A stretch of DNA of 64,000 nt, taken from NCBI RefSeq assembly GCF_964275005.1, contig NC_092706.1, positions 24,604,442 through 24,668,441 of the forward strand. Direction: 5' to 3'. Source of the stretch: Diadema setosum. Taxonomy: Eukaryota > Echinodermata > Echinoidea > Diadematoida > Diadematidae. The translations under genes were made by a program, and so were the position numbers. Below, piece by piece: positions 33,533 to 46,608 of the stretch; the first letter of the stretch is position 1, and each line of letters opens with the position of its first letter. The notes beneath the pieces are model-generated. The model had not been told where the DNA came from. It searched no databases and worked only from the letters and a program-made list of their open reading frames with translations.

Positions 33533-34085
33533 ATGAATTTCAAAAGAAAGAGAAAATTGTTCCCTACAGAATGACACTCAAATGACAAAAATCGGATAAG
33601 AAATAAGAAAGATATGACATTTTGTAATTTCACAATTTTTCGGAAAACATTTCTTGACAAGTCCTTATGAATATTCAAATGAGTGAGTTGATGATGTCAT
33701 ACCCTCACAATTTTCCATGTATGTTATATCATTATGAAACTCGGAAAAATGTTATTTTTAGATGATACAAATCATGTTCCCATACCAAAATATATCAGAG
33801 TTAACATTGTTCTTTTTATGTTGGGTGGTTTTAAGACAACTATTTTCATATTTATACAGCTAAAATATAAAATTTCTGTCATTTTTGTATATGAAATGGA
33901 TAAGAAATTATGAGAGCATAACATCGTCAACTTGTTGATTTGAATATTCATAAGGACTGGTCAAGAAATGTTTCCGTAAAAATGTGAAATTTCAAAATGT
34001 TATATCTTCCTTATTTCTTATCCGATTTTTGTCATTTTTGTATCGTTCTGTAGGGAATATTTTTTTCTCTTTCCTTGGAAGTCTA
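33533..34085. mobile_element. TTAA-flanked foldback element (family F)
   Basis: Flanked by TTAA at 33529-33532 and 34086-34089. The arms pair over about 150 bp with conserved blocks TTCCCTACAGAA, AATCGGATAAGAAATAAG and TCCTTATGAATATTCAAAT. The central ~200 bp is unpaired and noncoding. Confidence 0.85.
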
Positions 34086-34089
34086 TTAA

Positions 34090-34984
34090 TTTTTAGGTGG
34101 TTTTCCTCTTAAAAGTAAAGCTATGACTTAAGGTTACGATGTTACTCAGTAGTCGATGTGGACCAGTAGCTGCACATGCTCAGAAAGAAAAAAAAAAAGA
34201 CCAGTTTCAAAGACGAAGCACCAATACCACAGTACTGTTAATACGCCATTACGGCACATGTATAATATTGTATAAAAATTATTGCTAAGTGTTTTGCATG
34301 CCATCTGATGTCGGTTTGTGTCAAACTGACTGTTTCTTTTCCCGTTTGTTTCTGTATTAGGTAATTATTTTAATTTATATTTTGGGAGGCAAAAAGGTGG
34401 GGTGTAGAGGTATTTTTTCATATCACATAATTTGTATCAGATGCTTCTAAAATATAAAAGGTGATCACACATTATCACGTGTTTATATGGACTTATAATG
34501 CGCGCTGAATTGCATAATTTCTGATTGGTTATCTCTACCAATATTCTGTATAATATTCTGTTCCTCGCAGTGTGGTCTTTAGGATGAAAAGACATCGCAA
34601 TTGCGCCATCAGTGCCTTCAAATTATACATCGAATAACCGTACACCGTGTGTGTCGTAATGGTATAAAAATCTGGCGAGACAGTTTTACGTCGCGGCAGA
34701 GTCTGTGTAGTTGCTGTTTTGTTGGGGTTTTTTTTTTCTCACCAGTGACGTAAAAGCTACTGTATAACGCAGGGATCTGATGAATTTTGTGTATGTAACA
34801 CAGACAATATTTCATTGCTCAACGGCTTTTGCAACGGCACAGAACATCACGTATATACTGTTTCACTGTGTACACAAGCTGCGCATTTAACGTGGATAAA
34901 ATGGGCAAATGTTTGGATATACAACTGTAATTTATAATATTCATGTGTTTGAAGCTTTTCCAAACGTAACCCATATACTCACCT
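34090..34984. other. Noncoding stretch, nothing recognised
   Basis: No supported gene or repeat; an A run at 34188-34198. Confidence 0.5.
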
Positions 34985-34988
34985 TTAA

Positions 34989-35448
34989 AGGAACATTCCA
35001 GACGATTTTCATAATTTCACATCATGTAGTACATAAATTGACAACTCCATGTATAGATTTCTGGAATTTATTGTGGTTCTTGAACAGAGAAACAATACTC
35101 TGAAAAACCTTAAACAAATTACACTGAACAAGGTTGATGACATAGGAGGCTCACATATTTCAGAAATGTAGCAGTGAAATTCCATTACAATACCGCTTGC
35201 TTGCAAGTTCACCTGTGTATAATCTATGCATGCCATCTTCTTTTGTTGTGCTTCCTTGAGCCCCAACTCATGCATTCTTATGGTGACTCTGCCATGTCAT
35301 CATCCTTGTTCATTGCAATTTGTTCTAAATTTTGAAAATATTCTTATTCTTCATCCCAATTATCATAAATTCTGAAACTCTGTCCTCAGTATAACTAATT
35401 TTATAGTTGTTCAAATGTAAAAATCTGAAAATCATCCGGAGGTCTCCT
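34989..35448 (+). mobile_element. TTAA-flanked MITE family A, copy 2
   Basis: Flanked by TTAA at 34985-34988 and 35449-35452. Begins AGGAACATTCCAGACG and ends GAGGTCTCCT. Matches copy 3 in the same orientation and copy 1 in reverse. A TA microsatellite (35477-35513) follows. Confidence 0.85.
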
Positions 35449-35472
35449 TTAAGCCACAGTGATAATTTAAAA

Positions 35473-35516
<44 letters not shown>

Positions 35517-35816
35517 ATTCTAGATGATTACATGCCCAGTATTTTTAGTATGGCTGTTGACGTCACGACAGGAACCCATTCAGCTCTTATAGTAATGACG
35601 TTTCACAAAGCCGTACCTGCAACGAAGGAAATGCAGTTACGCTGTTGTTGATTATTCATGTATGAAGGGCAAGCTAAAAAAGTTTCATTCTATAAGTAAA
35701 CAGTCTGCTTATTTATTCTAGTGCGCTCCTCCGCTTTGTGTCCTGATCACTATTTAAGAACGCAGTCATTTCGCATGTTTTCGTCATTTATGCATTCGCT
35801 ATTTTTACGCCATTAA

Positions 35817-36247
35817 AATGTCATTCCAGACGATTTTCATAATTCCACATCATGTAGTATAAATCAACAGCTCCATGTATGGATTTGTAGAATTTATTGT
35901 GGTCCTTGGGTAGAGAAGCAATACTCCAAAAAAAAAAATAAACAAATTACACTATCATGTATTTCAGAAATGGAGCAGTGTAATTCCATTACAATACCGC
36001 TTGCTTTACAAGTTCACCTGTGTAGAAGCTATGCGTCATGCCTTCTTCTTTTGTTCTACTTCCTTGATCCCCAACTAATGCATTCTTGTGGTGAGGCTAC
36101 CATGTTATCATCCTTGCTCATGGCAGTTTGTTATGAATTTGAAAACATTCTTATTTCTCATCCCAATCACTATAAATTTTGAAACTCAGTACAACTCATT
36201 TATAGTTGTTCAAATGTAAAAGTTTGTAAATCACCCGTAGGTCTCCT
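35817..36247 (+). mobile_element. TTAA-flanked MITE family A, copy 3
   Basis: Flanked by TTAA at 35813-35816 and 36248-36251. Same segment order as copy 2, about 365 bp downstream of it, with scattered differences and a small deletion after the A run near 35930. Confidence 0.85.
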
Positions 36248-36510
36248 TTAATGACAGTGTGTCAATGCAAGACTAGTGTGTGAAGATGAACTTGTGAACG
36301 TCATGTTTATAGGTACGTTTATGAACAATATAAAGAACATACATTCCATCAACATAATCATGCAGAAGGATGAAAGAAAAAAAAAAACAGGTTGATGCAA
36401 AGAAACAGAAGAAAGAATAAGCATATGGAAAGCGGACATTTAAAAGACTCCGAATATAGAAAGAATAGCAAGAGGAAAGACAAAAGGCATTGGGACTACA
36501 AGACCTTGCT

Positions 36511-36825
36511 GGAAAGAACACAGTGTCCCACAGTGTGAGAAATAAAGTGTGAACATAGTGTGAGCACAATGTGAACACAATGTGAACACATTGTGAACAC
36601 ACACAGTGTGAAATCTCTTCACACTGTTAAATTCGAGCGTTTTAACAATGTGAACACATTATGAAACATCAATCCACAGTGTGACACAGAACATTACCAC
36701 GTGAACACTCTGTGAAAACCAAACCACATCATGAAATCTTCTCCACGCTGTTAAATTCGAGCGTTTTCACATAGTCGACTATGTAACCACACTGTGAGCA
36801 CACTGTGGAACACTGTGTTCTTTCC
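36511..36825. mobile_element. Inverted-repeat element built of TGTGAACAC motifs
   Basis: Ends GGAAAGAACACAGTGT and its complement at 36825; the inverted termini extend to 26 bp with one mismatch. Inside are many TGTGAACACA/CACAGTGTG units on both strands and two copies of an ~40-bp segment containing GTTAAATTCGAGCGTTTT (36608-36652, 36731-36775). Noncoding. Superfamily not recognised. Confidence 0.75.
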
Positions 36826-36829
36826 AAAA

Positions 36830-39800
36830 AGGGAAGAAGGAACGAGAAGATTAAAAAGAAGGAGATAAAGGAGATAAACAAGTCAGAACCATGGTGAAAA
36901 ACAACGTTTAATATATAGAAAACGAGAGGAAAAGGAATAAGACGATGAATAATGAGGAGTAGGAGGGGAAGGAGGAGGAGGAGGAGGTGGAGGAAGAGGA
37001 AGAGGGGGAGAAGGAAGAGATAGGACTAGGAGAGGAGGAGGATGTGGGAGACTGAAAACTGAACATGATGCATCATCGAGGTGTATACCTATAGCGGAGA
37101 CGGGTGTTCCACGCGGATGATATTAGATTCCGGGAGCGAGTAATCTTAATGAGAGAGAACATTGTCTCTCCAATTATCCCGGATAGGGAGGATGAAATGA
37201 AGGCCACGGAGATAGTAGGGAGGAAATCATAGCCACATTAACAGAATATCGGTGGACCTTCTAGACGTGGTACGCCTACCATTATCTTTGATATCATGAA
37301 GGTATAGTGTTGTCTCCGGAAAACGTAATGGACCCCAATTAGGCTTGCTTCGACTCATTTGATTTAACTGCGAATGCATACCTTCAAGACAAAAGTAAAA
37401 CTCAAAAGAACACGATGTTTTAGGGAGCGAATCTAGACTTGGACGGGACTGCAGCACGATTTATCCAGGACTTTCGGCGCGCTTTGGCATTGCGTAAGGA
37501 CAAGGAGAGTGGCATTTCCGACGTTCCGTTTTGGTAACGACAAATAAGACAAATAAAAGAAATGAGGTGATCGGAAATCTAAAAAGTAATACAATATCAA
37601 CTTAAGTTGACGGTGGTTCATGCTTGTAGGATAAAATGAGTTGTGTACGAATCCCCCCCCCCTAAATAAAAAAAAAAAGGACTATGGATTCGTCTATAGG
37701 CAACAGCATGAGTATGGTGAACGCTTCTTCTGAACTTGTTCTCGTTAATGATATTGCATACGTGGAAACTGTACCCACATGTTTTAGTTATTAGGAAGAG
37801 TGTATTCCAACAACCTTGGCCGTAAATTGCAGTTTGCCTTTGCCACAAAAACAAAGATCACGAACAACGGAAATCTGATTATCAAATTTTGTAGGTCCAA
37901 TATCATTTCTCCCACCCCTCCCCTTCATCCGTCAGCCCCCCACCCCCCTCCCGATCCCTTTCAGTTTCATGTCTCCATTGTTTTGTTCCCGTCGAATCTT
38001 GCAAGTACTGGGCTTCCTCCGTCCGTGCGTTATTGGCGAGGAGCAAAAAAACGTACGTCCTTGCCGCCCGATAGTTGAATTAAATCCTCATCATACGATG
38101 TGTATCAATTTCATTTATATGGAAATCAATTTTGACGTGTGCCTGAGCGTTCCAGTGCATACTTCAATATACCTCCTCTCCACCAGACTTGTTCTCCGCA
38201 TATTATTTTGTTATGCACTCACAGAAAAAAAAAAAGGATTTGTAATGAGAAAGGAGGAGGTATAGTACTCATGTCCGCACTGCATGCAGTAACGGCGGCT
38301 TAATATGCAATGTAAATATAGATACACATTTGCGAAGACAGAAGTCATTACTTGGATGCATACATTATAACGCTGCTTACAGAAGACTCCAGTTGCTCTG
38401 GCATTACCCTCCGCCTATATGTGTGAAGATGAGATTAAGTAAATTTGTGCTTTAAAAAAAGAACGAATAGTAGAACGTATTTATAGAGTGAAAAAATATA
38501 ATAACTACAATGAAATTGCAATGTGACATCCAAGACAAGTTTTATTTTTCATATTATTGATAGAAAAGCGAATTGAGAGAAGTGCAAAGGTAGGGAAAAT
38601 ATGTAAAAAGAGATTTGGTTATTCAACAAGAATCTGGAGCAAATATTATCTGAATAAAACAATATGTATCTATTTTGGCATAAGTACGCAATGATAAATC
38701 CTGATAGTTTGATCGTAGCGCCCGTAGCTATTTCAGAGAAGTCAGTATAAGATATTATGGACATTCGAGAACAAGGTCTACCTCCTGTTCGTATATGAAA
38801 TGTCTTCTGTATTCCATGTTTTCCCACGATACTTCACCTCTATACTGGTCGTGTTTTACCACGTTGTAACACGTTTGTTACTTTACGTCCAGGGCATTAA
38901 TATTTTACCCCATTTACTCTAAAACATCTCTGTGCATGTTCCACTGACAGGATTATGCTTTTTAGCCACTTGGACAAACGGGTTATAACTGAGTTAGATC
39001 AGCAGCGTACTCGAAATGTATCTCCATGAGCCAATAATGTGCCCTCTGCCAACACAGGGGGTGCATAATCACGTGCAGGTTCTATCCAATGGATATATGC
39101 AGAATAATGCCTGTAAGTTCGGTTTGCAAGTATCCCCCGTATACGACTTCCACCAGAAAGGACATCCGGGTGTTTTCTCACGCACTTAGCGTTAGATTGT
39201 CCGGTCGACATGCAAACAGAGTTTGGAGTGTGTTCTCCATCACCGTTGCCATGGAGACCAAAGTTCTCCTCAGCACTTGGGGCGAGCATCTGCGTATTTG
39301 ATTACGGCTTGGAGTGTTTTGGAGCGACGTCGTTTTCTGGCCCGGGTTCTCCCCTTCAGCGCATGTCTCAATCGCTGCGCTATAGGAGTACACATATCGG
39401 TGGGGAAAAGAATACAGACGATATCATTCTGTTTGCTATATAGGTTACCGAGTCTGGTTTGAGATGCGCAACCTTCAAGGTGGAAACAGTGTGCGGAAAA
39501 ACAACACAAAAACAAAACTAAACGCTTTCACACCTTGACTTTTGATATTAGGGAAAGATGCTAAGTAGTAAATGTAAACATTGTGTTTTTGTTCATGTCT
39601 TGCGGGAGCATACGACCTATTGTAGCTTATAACCGTCAGTATTTTATCATGTTCATTGTAATGAATGGTCCTATAGTGATATTTTTCTGAACTTTGACAT
39701 TCTTGCCGACATGGATGTCGATATAGGTCCATTTCTTCGGTGATTGGCTGGTTTGTGTTATTGTATGCGTCAGCATAGTTTGTATGCTGTGTCTATCAAT

Positions 39801-39840
39801 ACTGTACTCTTAAATGCCTATAATGCGTTGGTGCATGTGT
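36830..39840. other. Noncoding stretch, mostly featureless
   Basis: A GA-rich run at 36955-37035, C runs near 37651 and 37930, and a CpG-containing patch at 39000-39400. A tRNA-like A-box motif on the minus strand near 39345-39385 is too weak to call a SINE. No supported gene. Confidence 0.45.
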
Positions 39841-42690
39841 GTGTCGGGAGGGGGGGGGGTCTGAATCAACCTTAAAAGATAAGTCAAATAACATCCTGCC
39901 GTCGTACCTTCTTCGCCGATGCTTGATGTCTGAAATTAGACAAACTTCGTGTCATTTAATTCCAATAAGGCATAATTATTATTTACAACGCCACTTACTT
40001 CGCTAGCGCACACAAATCGAAGAAGGGAAGATATTGAGGGTCTTTACTATCAAAAGAGCAATGGATAATTATGTACATGTATTGTGCCGAAAAACACAAT
40101 CATCACACACAGTTTATCTATTGGAAAGGAATAAATTCATCAGTTCATGAAGTGAACATAGTGCCGGTGAAACTATCATTTTTAGATTAGTTTTACGTAT
40201 CATAATTTTTCGGGGTTGTTGTGTTATTGCGGATATTTTTCAATGATGTAGTCTTGTAAGATTTCAATTCTGTATGCTTTTCACGAAATTTATCTTTTAT
40301 ATAATGGTATTGAGGGAAACGCATGATACAAATTTTGCTTACTAGATTCGCCTTCATTTTCAACGTTCAACATGTAATGCATTTTGGCTTCACAATTACA
40401 AGTAATTGTGCGTTTGTATCATATTTCCATAAATATATGAAGAATAATAACATGTACAGGCCTATTTCTCTTTTTTTTTTGGGGGGGGGGGGGGCTGTGA
40501 CACGGTTTGCACTTACATTTTGTGTTGAAAATGAAAATGAATAAATGAAATGAAGTGAATGAAATAAAAAAAAACACGCAGATAAACAAACAAGGCCCAC
40601 TGCTTGTGTTATTTTGTATGCCATATTATTAGAAATGATTAATGTTTGTATACCAATAGTTGAAATCATTAAAACATATACAAAAAGCAAGGCCCTCCTA
40701 ATCAATGTATCTTGCTGAGGAAATTGTATATGCTTGTAAACTTTGATTGCAAAGTATGCTTGTAACTGCGTCTTTTTTTTTTCATAATGTGGTATCAATA
40801 GAGTTAATTGTTTATGGCAGGTCGTCCAGGATGGTCATGCATAATACAGCGCCATTTTAACGCATGCGTATTATAATTTTTGTTTGATGTATTCGCTGTT
40901 GACGATTCAACATTATCATCATTTTCATATAGTCACTCAACCTCGTTACGCCGTTCTATCGTTTCATTGATTTGTTAATTTATTTTGATATACAGTACGT
41001 GTCTGGTGGTACTTTACGGGATGTCTAGGCTGTCAAACTTACTATCATGACATGTGTTCGGATAATTATGTACATGTGTGTAGGACGTACGTATGTATTC
41101 ATGTATGCGTGTATGTATATATTATACATGTGTATGTGTGTTTGTGCATAATATGCACACACTAGTACGTATATTATACGTACTAATTCATTCTTTCATT
41201 CATGCATATACCTTCATACTTATACTCCTTTGTATCTCTCTCTCTCCGTAAATATATAATAATCATATGTACATCCCTACATGTACGAAATACTCGAGTA
41301 GATGTATTCATTTAGCTGCTTCTTCTTAATGTTTTGTTTTGTTTTGTTTACCCATTTGTGTTCTGATTTTTTCTTCTGTATTATGTTGATTACGTCTTTA
41401 GCTTTATATACTGGACCACGTTTTATAATTATAGTTATAATCATAATGATTGTTTATTTATAATTATTATCATGATTATAATTGTTTCGGTCTGTTTCTC
41501 CGTCTCTTCCTTTTTCTCCTCCCCGTCTCTCTCTCTCTCTCTCTCTCTTTGCTCCTTCTCTTGATTTGAACAAAGAGTTATTTCACAGAACGTCAGTGAT
41601 ATTCTTTGGTTTGAATCTTCCTCCACCTCGGACGTCACCCCAAACTCGCCTGCTCTCGCTAAGCCTCATTCTCCTTGCGCATACCCTCGGGTCAGGCAGC
41701 GAGTGAGTCAAGAAACTTTCTTCTTTTTTTCTTGGTCATGTTTACCCGGTGTAATCTTTCCCGCCAAAATAAACTGCCGAGAGCTTGAGAGGGAGCGCGC
41801 CTGGGATGCTCAGAATGACATTCGTTCTGAGAGATCTTATTCAACTCTCACAGCGAGGGTTGCGTTCACATCTGTGGAACTGAGGTTTCATCGGATTGAA
41901 GATCTGATGTGTACATTTTGTGGAAAGGGCTTAAATGAAAGCCAATGACTCTTATTTGCTCGACTTGGACAAAATTATAGACGAATAGTAACACTGCGAT
42001 ATTAGTGTGTAAGTCATATATCATCATATTCCTTTTACATGCCCAGAACGACTTTCGTTTTGAAAGCTCTTATTTAGGTCACATCTCTGGTCATGTTCAC
42101 TTGATAGGCTTATAAGACACAATCTAACTGTTGATGTGCTTTGCGCGATGTCATGTTATTGAAAAAGACAAGAAATATACACAAATAATTACATTTGGTC
42201 AGAATAATTTTACTCTGTTTGAGATTTGTAGAAGTTCAAGCGTAATGGTGCATTAGTGAAATAGACAAGGAATGCTTGTCTGAAGTTAATCTATAGGTTT
42301 AACTTATAACTATCCATATGTCTGCATCCCATCTTCTTTCTGCTTATATGTTTCCTCCATCTCACTCTCTCTATACATTCATACCTTTTATCGCTCCTCC
42401 TCTCTCCCCTCCCTCTCTTGTCTCTCTCCCCCTGTCTTTTATATCCTTCTCCTATCTATCTATTCCTGTCCTATCTATTCATCTTTCTTTCTCACTCTCC
42501 CTCTCTTTCAATCTACCTGACTTTCTCGACGTCAGGGCAGATACACGCAAGTAGAGCAAGCATAAATATTATGCTGATAATACCGTCTCTATTTGTGTTG
42601 AATTGAAATGGAGCACAATAAATCATGCCACTAAATCTGGAATCGACGACTAAACACGATTTCAAACATTAGGGTAATTCACTCACAGTA
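39841..42690. other. Noncoding stretch, nothing recognised
   Basis: G runs at 39849-39859 and 40480-40493, a short perfect palindrome AGTACGTATATTATACGTAC near 41163, CT-rich tracts at 41525-41550 and 42360-42520. No gene. Confidence 0.45.
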
Positions 42691-42970
42691 TTAAAGTCCC
42701 CAGCTTACGGTGTACCGTCATCTTTGCCGATGACGTAGACTTGGGGATTGTTCTGGGAAGGCGGGAGCTTCGAGGCGATTGACCTTTCCCGTCATGACGT
42801 CAACGATGGGCGTGGCCGTTCGAGCCCGGCGCCATTCCCCGCTGGAGGTATGCGCGCTAAGGACCGGAGGACGTAACCCCGACCGCGGTGTCGTTACAAA
42901 GTTTCCTATCATCGCCGATAGGACGAAGTTATAAGCGTCATAACATTGGAGGATATGATACGGCAAGGGG
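42690..42970. promoter_or_regulatory. CpG-rich island, candidate regulatory element
   Basis: CpG density rises sharply compared with the flanks. It holds a palindromic CRE octamer TGACGTCA (42795-42802), a GGGCGTGG Sp/KLF-type site and GATGACG repeats. No convincing frame crosses it. It might be a promoter or enhancer; function is inferred. Confidence 0.3.
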
Positions 42971-43539
42971 AGGGTGGTGGTGCGGGGAAAGATGCTAAAG
43001 TGCCAGCGGGAAATCAGATATTTTTAGTCAGACGGAACGGTGTCATCACCAATTACTAAACCTACTTTTATCTGTGCCGTTCAATCAGTGAAGAGGCGAG
43101 GGTAAATGGTAGGTACTTAATGATGTGTGTAAGTTAAGGATCAGAGGCTTCGGATGCCATAGCCTTTATTCCGCCTGACCTTTCGTTGACCTTCAAGTTT
43201 AGATGATGCTAGGGAGAGAATGCGATATGCAAACACCAATGAAATATCATACTGGAATGTGTTATGGCCGAAATAGAGCCAAGTTATGTGGTATCCATTT
43301 CTACCAACTTGAAAATGTTGGTTTGGAAGGATTTTGTGCTACGTGAAGGTGCTCTTTTCTCATAGGGGCGGGAGGAAGGGTTCATGTTATGGAGAATGAA
43401 ATAGATATTAAAAGCATAAAGACTTATTCTCGGGTGCATGCATGTTCCCTTTGTGTATGTATGCGGGCAGCGTGCCCTGGAGCAATTATTACAAAGTCTA
43501 GGCGCCAGAGGCTGAACCTTGTTTTACCCCCCTCCCCCA

Positions 43540-44663
43540 AGTTTTTATGTGGTTTTACCCTATTTCGAGTGTGCTTGATCCGAATCTGGATGATGATACA
43601 ACTCTCACATCCTTTAGGATTTGGAAATATTCAAAATGACGGCCAAAATGGAAGCCAAAAAATGAAATTCTTATACATTTCCTCATAGATTGATTTTTTA
43701 ACAACAGTGTTCTTTAACTATTGACTATTTTTACTATATTGACAATGTTTATGTTATTGTTTGGTAAATATATTTCATTTCTTTTCATTTCATTTCATAG
43801 AAATTAAATTTCCTTATAGATAGATGGAAAATGGAATTCAAACAAAGAGGAAGTTTTACTTTATTTCACGGTTGGCGAATCCAAATTTGCATGATGCAAC
43901 TTCTACTTTCTTAAAGATTTTGACATATTAAAGATGGCTGCCAAAAATTGAAATTCCCATAAATTTCCTTGTAAATGGTGAAAAAAAAAATGAAGATTTG
44001 ATGGTTGTAACCATTTCGGGAATGTTGAATCCGAATCTAGATGAAGCGATTCTTGAATCCCTGAGGATTTTGAGATATTCAAAATGGCCACCAAAAATCT
44101 TAATGTAATGAATTCCTTATGAAATGCGAAAGAATTGAAAATGATTCGATAGTTTTGCCCTATTTCATGGGTGCGGAATCCGAATCTGGTCGATGCAACC
44201 CTTGCATCATTGAAGTTTGTGAGATATTCAAAACGGTCGCCACAATGGACAGAAGATGTTCTTGAATATATCAAAACTCTCAAGGATTCAAAAGTCTAAC
44301 ATCAACCAGATTTGGATTCAGCACCCACGAAAATAGTAACGGTATAGTGTTTGTATTGATTTATTCAAAATTTTGAAAGAAATACTTAAGTTGGAATTTC
44401 AATTTTAGGCGGCCATTTTGGATATTTAGAGAAACTTCAAGAAGAAAAAAAAAAAACTTGGTATGTCCATATTTGGATTCAGCACCTTCGAAATAGATTA
44501 AAAACGTGAAATCTTTTCATTTTTTCAACATCTAAAAGGAAATAATTATACAGAAATTTAAATTGTTGGTGGCCATCTTGACAATCTCAAAACCTTCAAG
44601 GATGAGAGAGTTATTGCATCATCCAGATTCAAATACATCGCCCTTGAAGTAGGGGAGAACCAT

Positions 44664-44665
<2 letters not shown>
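43540..44665. repeat. Segmented repeat array, units direct then inverted
   Basis: A degenerate unit of roughly 150-250 bp with the landmarks ATCCGAATCTGGATGATGCA, GAGATATTCAAAATGGC and AAATTGAAATTCC occurs about four times in + orientation (43560-44240) and then about three times in reverse (44290-44650). The whole block is thus a loose foldback. Short frames in it are not coding. Confidence 0.65.

Positions 44666-44668
<3 letters not shown>

Positions 44669-44698
<30 letters not shown>
44669..44698. repeat. (CA)n microsatellite
   Basis: Simple CA run followed by an A-rich tract. Confidence 0.9.
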
Positions 44699-44701
<3 letters not shown>

Positions 44702-45058
44702 AAAAAGAAAAAAAAAACCAAAAACATTGGGCGAACGGTAAAACAAAGTTACTGTGTAGGTCCAAAATCTAACTTTAGCACCCAGACTTCATAAATGCAG
44801 TCGTGGTGATTTAACTTTTCTACACGAACTCTCTGTATTGATCTGTACATTGAAATGGTAAAAGAAACAAACCATTTTATTCCTTACGTCCACTAAGGGT
44901 TAATATGTGTCTTGTGTATACATGCCTTCATTTGCCTTCACATACGCTTACAATAAAGTGCAGACACAGTTTACTTTGATTATGATTCTTATATTTTAAG
45001 GCAGGATATGAAGTGTGCCAAATAAAAGAAACAGAAAACGCAACGTTCCGTTTGAAAT

Positions 45059-45327
45059 ACATCCAAAAGTTGTATTTACCTGTGACAGTTTTTACGACCT
45101 GAACAGACGTCAGGTCAGAGAGGTCATCTGGATTAAGAGAACCACAACATGAACCGGGGCGGGGGATGGGGGGGGGGGGGGGGGGTGGCATACCAACTGT
45201 ATGCTATACCAACTGTACGCTATCACTCGGATGTCACACCAAATCATCAGTTGCCGATTAGCCATCGTTTGAGAAAAGTGACAGCCCGCCGTCGAGACTG
45301 TCACAGGTAAATACAACTTTTGGATGT
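45059..45327. mobile_element. MITE-like element with perfect 31-bp inverted ends
   Basis: ACATCCAAAAGTTGTATTTA and the next 11 bases at 45059-45089 are matched exactly in reverse complement at 45297-45327. The interior (207 bp) has a G run at 45168-45185 and two TATACCAACTGTA-like repeats near 45192-45215. No coding frame and no clear target duplication. Confidence 0.75.
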
Positions 45328-45705
45328 GTTTAGAGAACTCTTTATTCCAACGTTTGGCAGTATCTTAAAGAGAATACAGTACTTTAAGCACATATTGTAC
45401 GGGCTCTCCACTGTCTTTGCTTGGCTGCCGTCGGTTGCAGTTACACGACTTCTGTGTACTTTATTTTAGTACTGCCTTGCGATATTCAATTCAGATAACA
45501 TTCATCACGAGATTTGGCGATTTCTATTTATGCATCAAAGGTCACAAAGAGTCGAAGGACGCTTAAAGATGATTAAGGCTTGGGATTCGATGTCACCAGA
45601 AACCTGTATTCCTTCGGGACTCATGCTGTACACATCAGCGTGACGAGATCATTACATCAAACCCATGGGACATTCACTCATTCTGTTACATTTCGCATCT
45701 TATCT

Positions 45706-45822
45706 ACTACAGTTGTACTTGTCTCTTATTCATACCATGTCCTGCGAGTACTGCTCTCTACAGAGCAGTACTACAGTTGTACTTGTCTCTTATTCATACC
45801 ATGTCCTGCGACTACTGCTCTC
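45706..45822. repeat. 53-bp near-tandem duplication with hairpin spacer
   Basis: Copies at 45706-45758 and 45770-45822 differ by one base. Between and overlapping them is a stem AGTACTGCTCT / AGAGCAGTACT (45748-45773) with a 4-nt loop. Confidence 0.85.
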
Positions 45823-46608
45823 GTTAATGTGAAGATCTGGGGTCAAGTCCAGCCATGGCACCTGTATCATTGAGCAAACCGTTCCATCTATCTCCTACCA
45901 CGTGCTCCCCTCTACCAAAGTTGAAAACATAACGTTTGTGTGGTCGTAGGAAGGAGCCTGATGGCAAGAGTCATTTTAGTAAATACTTAATATTAAGGCC
46001 TAGTCATCATAGATGAGCTATGGCCTTTATTCATATAATAATTCTTTCTCTACATAAACTTTTAGTCTCAGTCTCTTTGTCAAAGTCTTTCATTATATTT
46101 CTATATCATCTACAAAACATGAAAGGTTTTATCGAATTAAAGTCGGTTGTCTATAGATTTTATACTATGAGCGTGAAGTATAATTGTCTCAGTCCTGTAA
46201 AGTTTGATGTCCACATTATCACACTCACTATACATATATTGCATTCGGGTACATTTGAGTCTTTATTCTTTATCAAAGACTTTTTACACCATTAGTGAGA
46301 AAGTATTATCCACCTTCTTTCGTAAATCTCATGTGATTGATTGGTAGCTTGAAATCTATTTACAATCACGCGTCTCTCATCCATTACAGGGTTATCCTTT
46401 GAAGCCCGTGAAGGAACTGTGTTTTGAGAAATTGTTAGCGTTGCAAACGCAACTTGTAAGGAATCTTTATATAAGCGGCAGTTTTGCTACCAAGCTAAAG
46501 TCGTCTTTGAATTGGACCCGTACTCTAAGGTCACACTGGTCATTGCTGGTCCGTTACACGTCTCTGATAACCTATGTCTGCAAATTTTAAAAGCAGTGGT
46601 TATTTTCT

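Noticed and set aside
39330-39390. tRNA-like motif on the minus strand (TAGCGCAGCGATTGAGACAT)
   Set aside because: Resembles an A box, but no B box or cloverleaf follows at the right distance.
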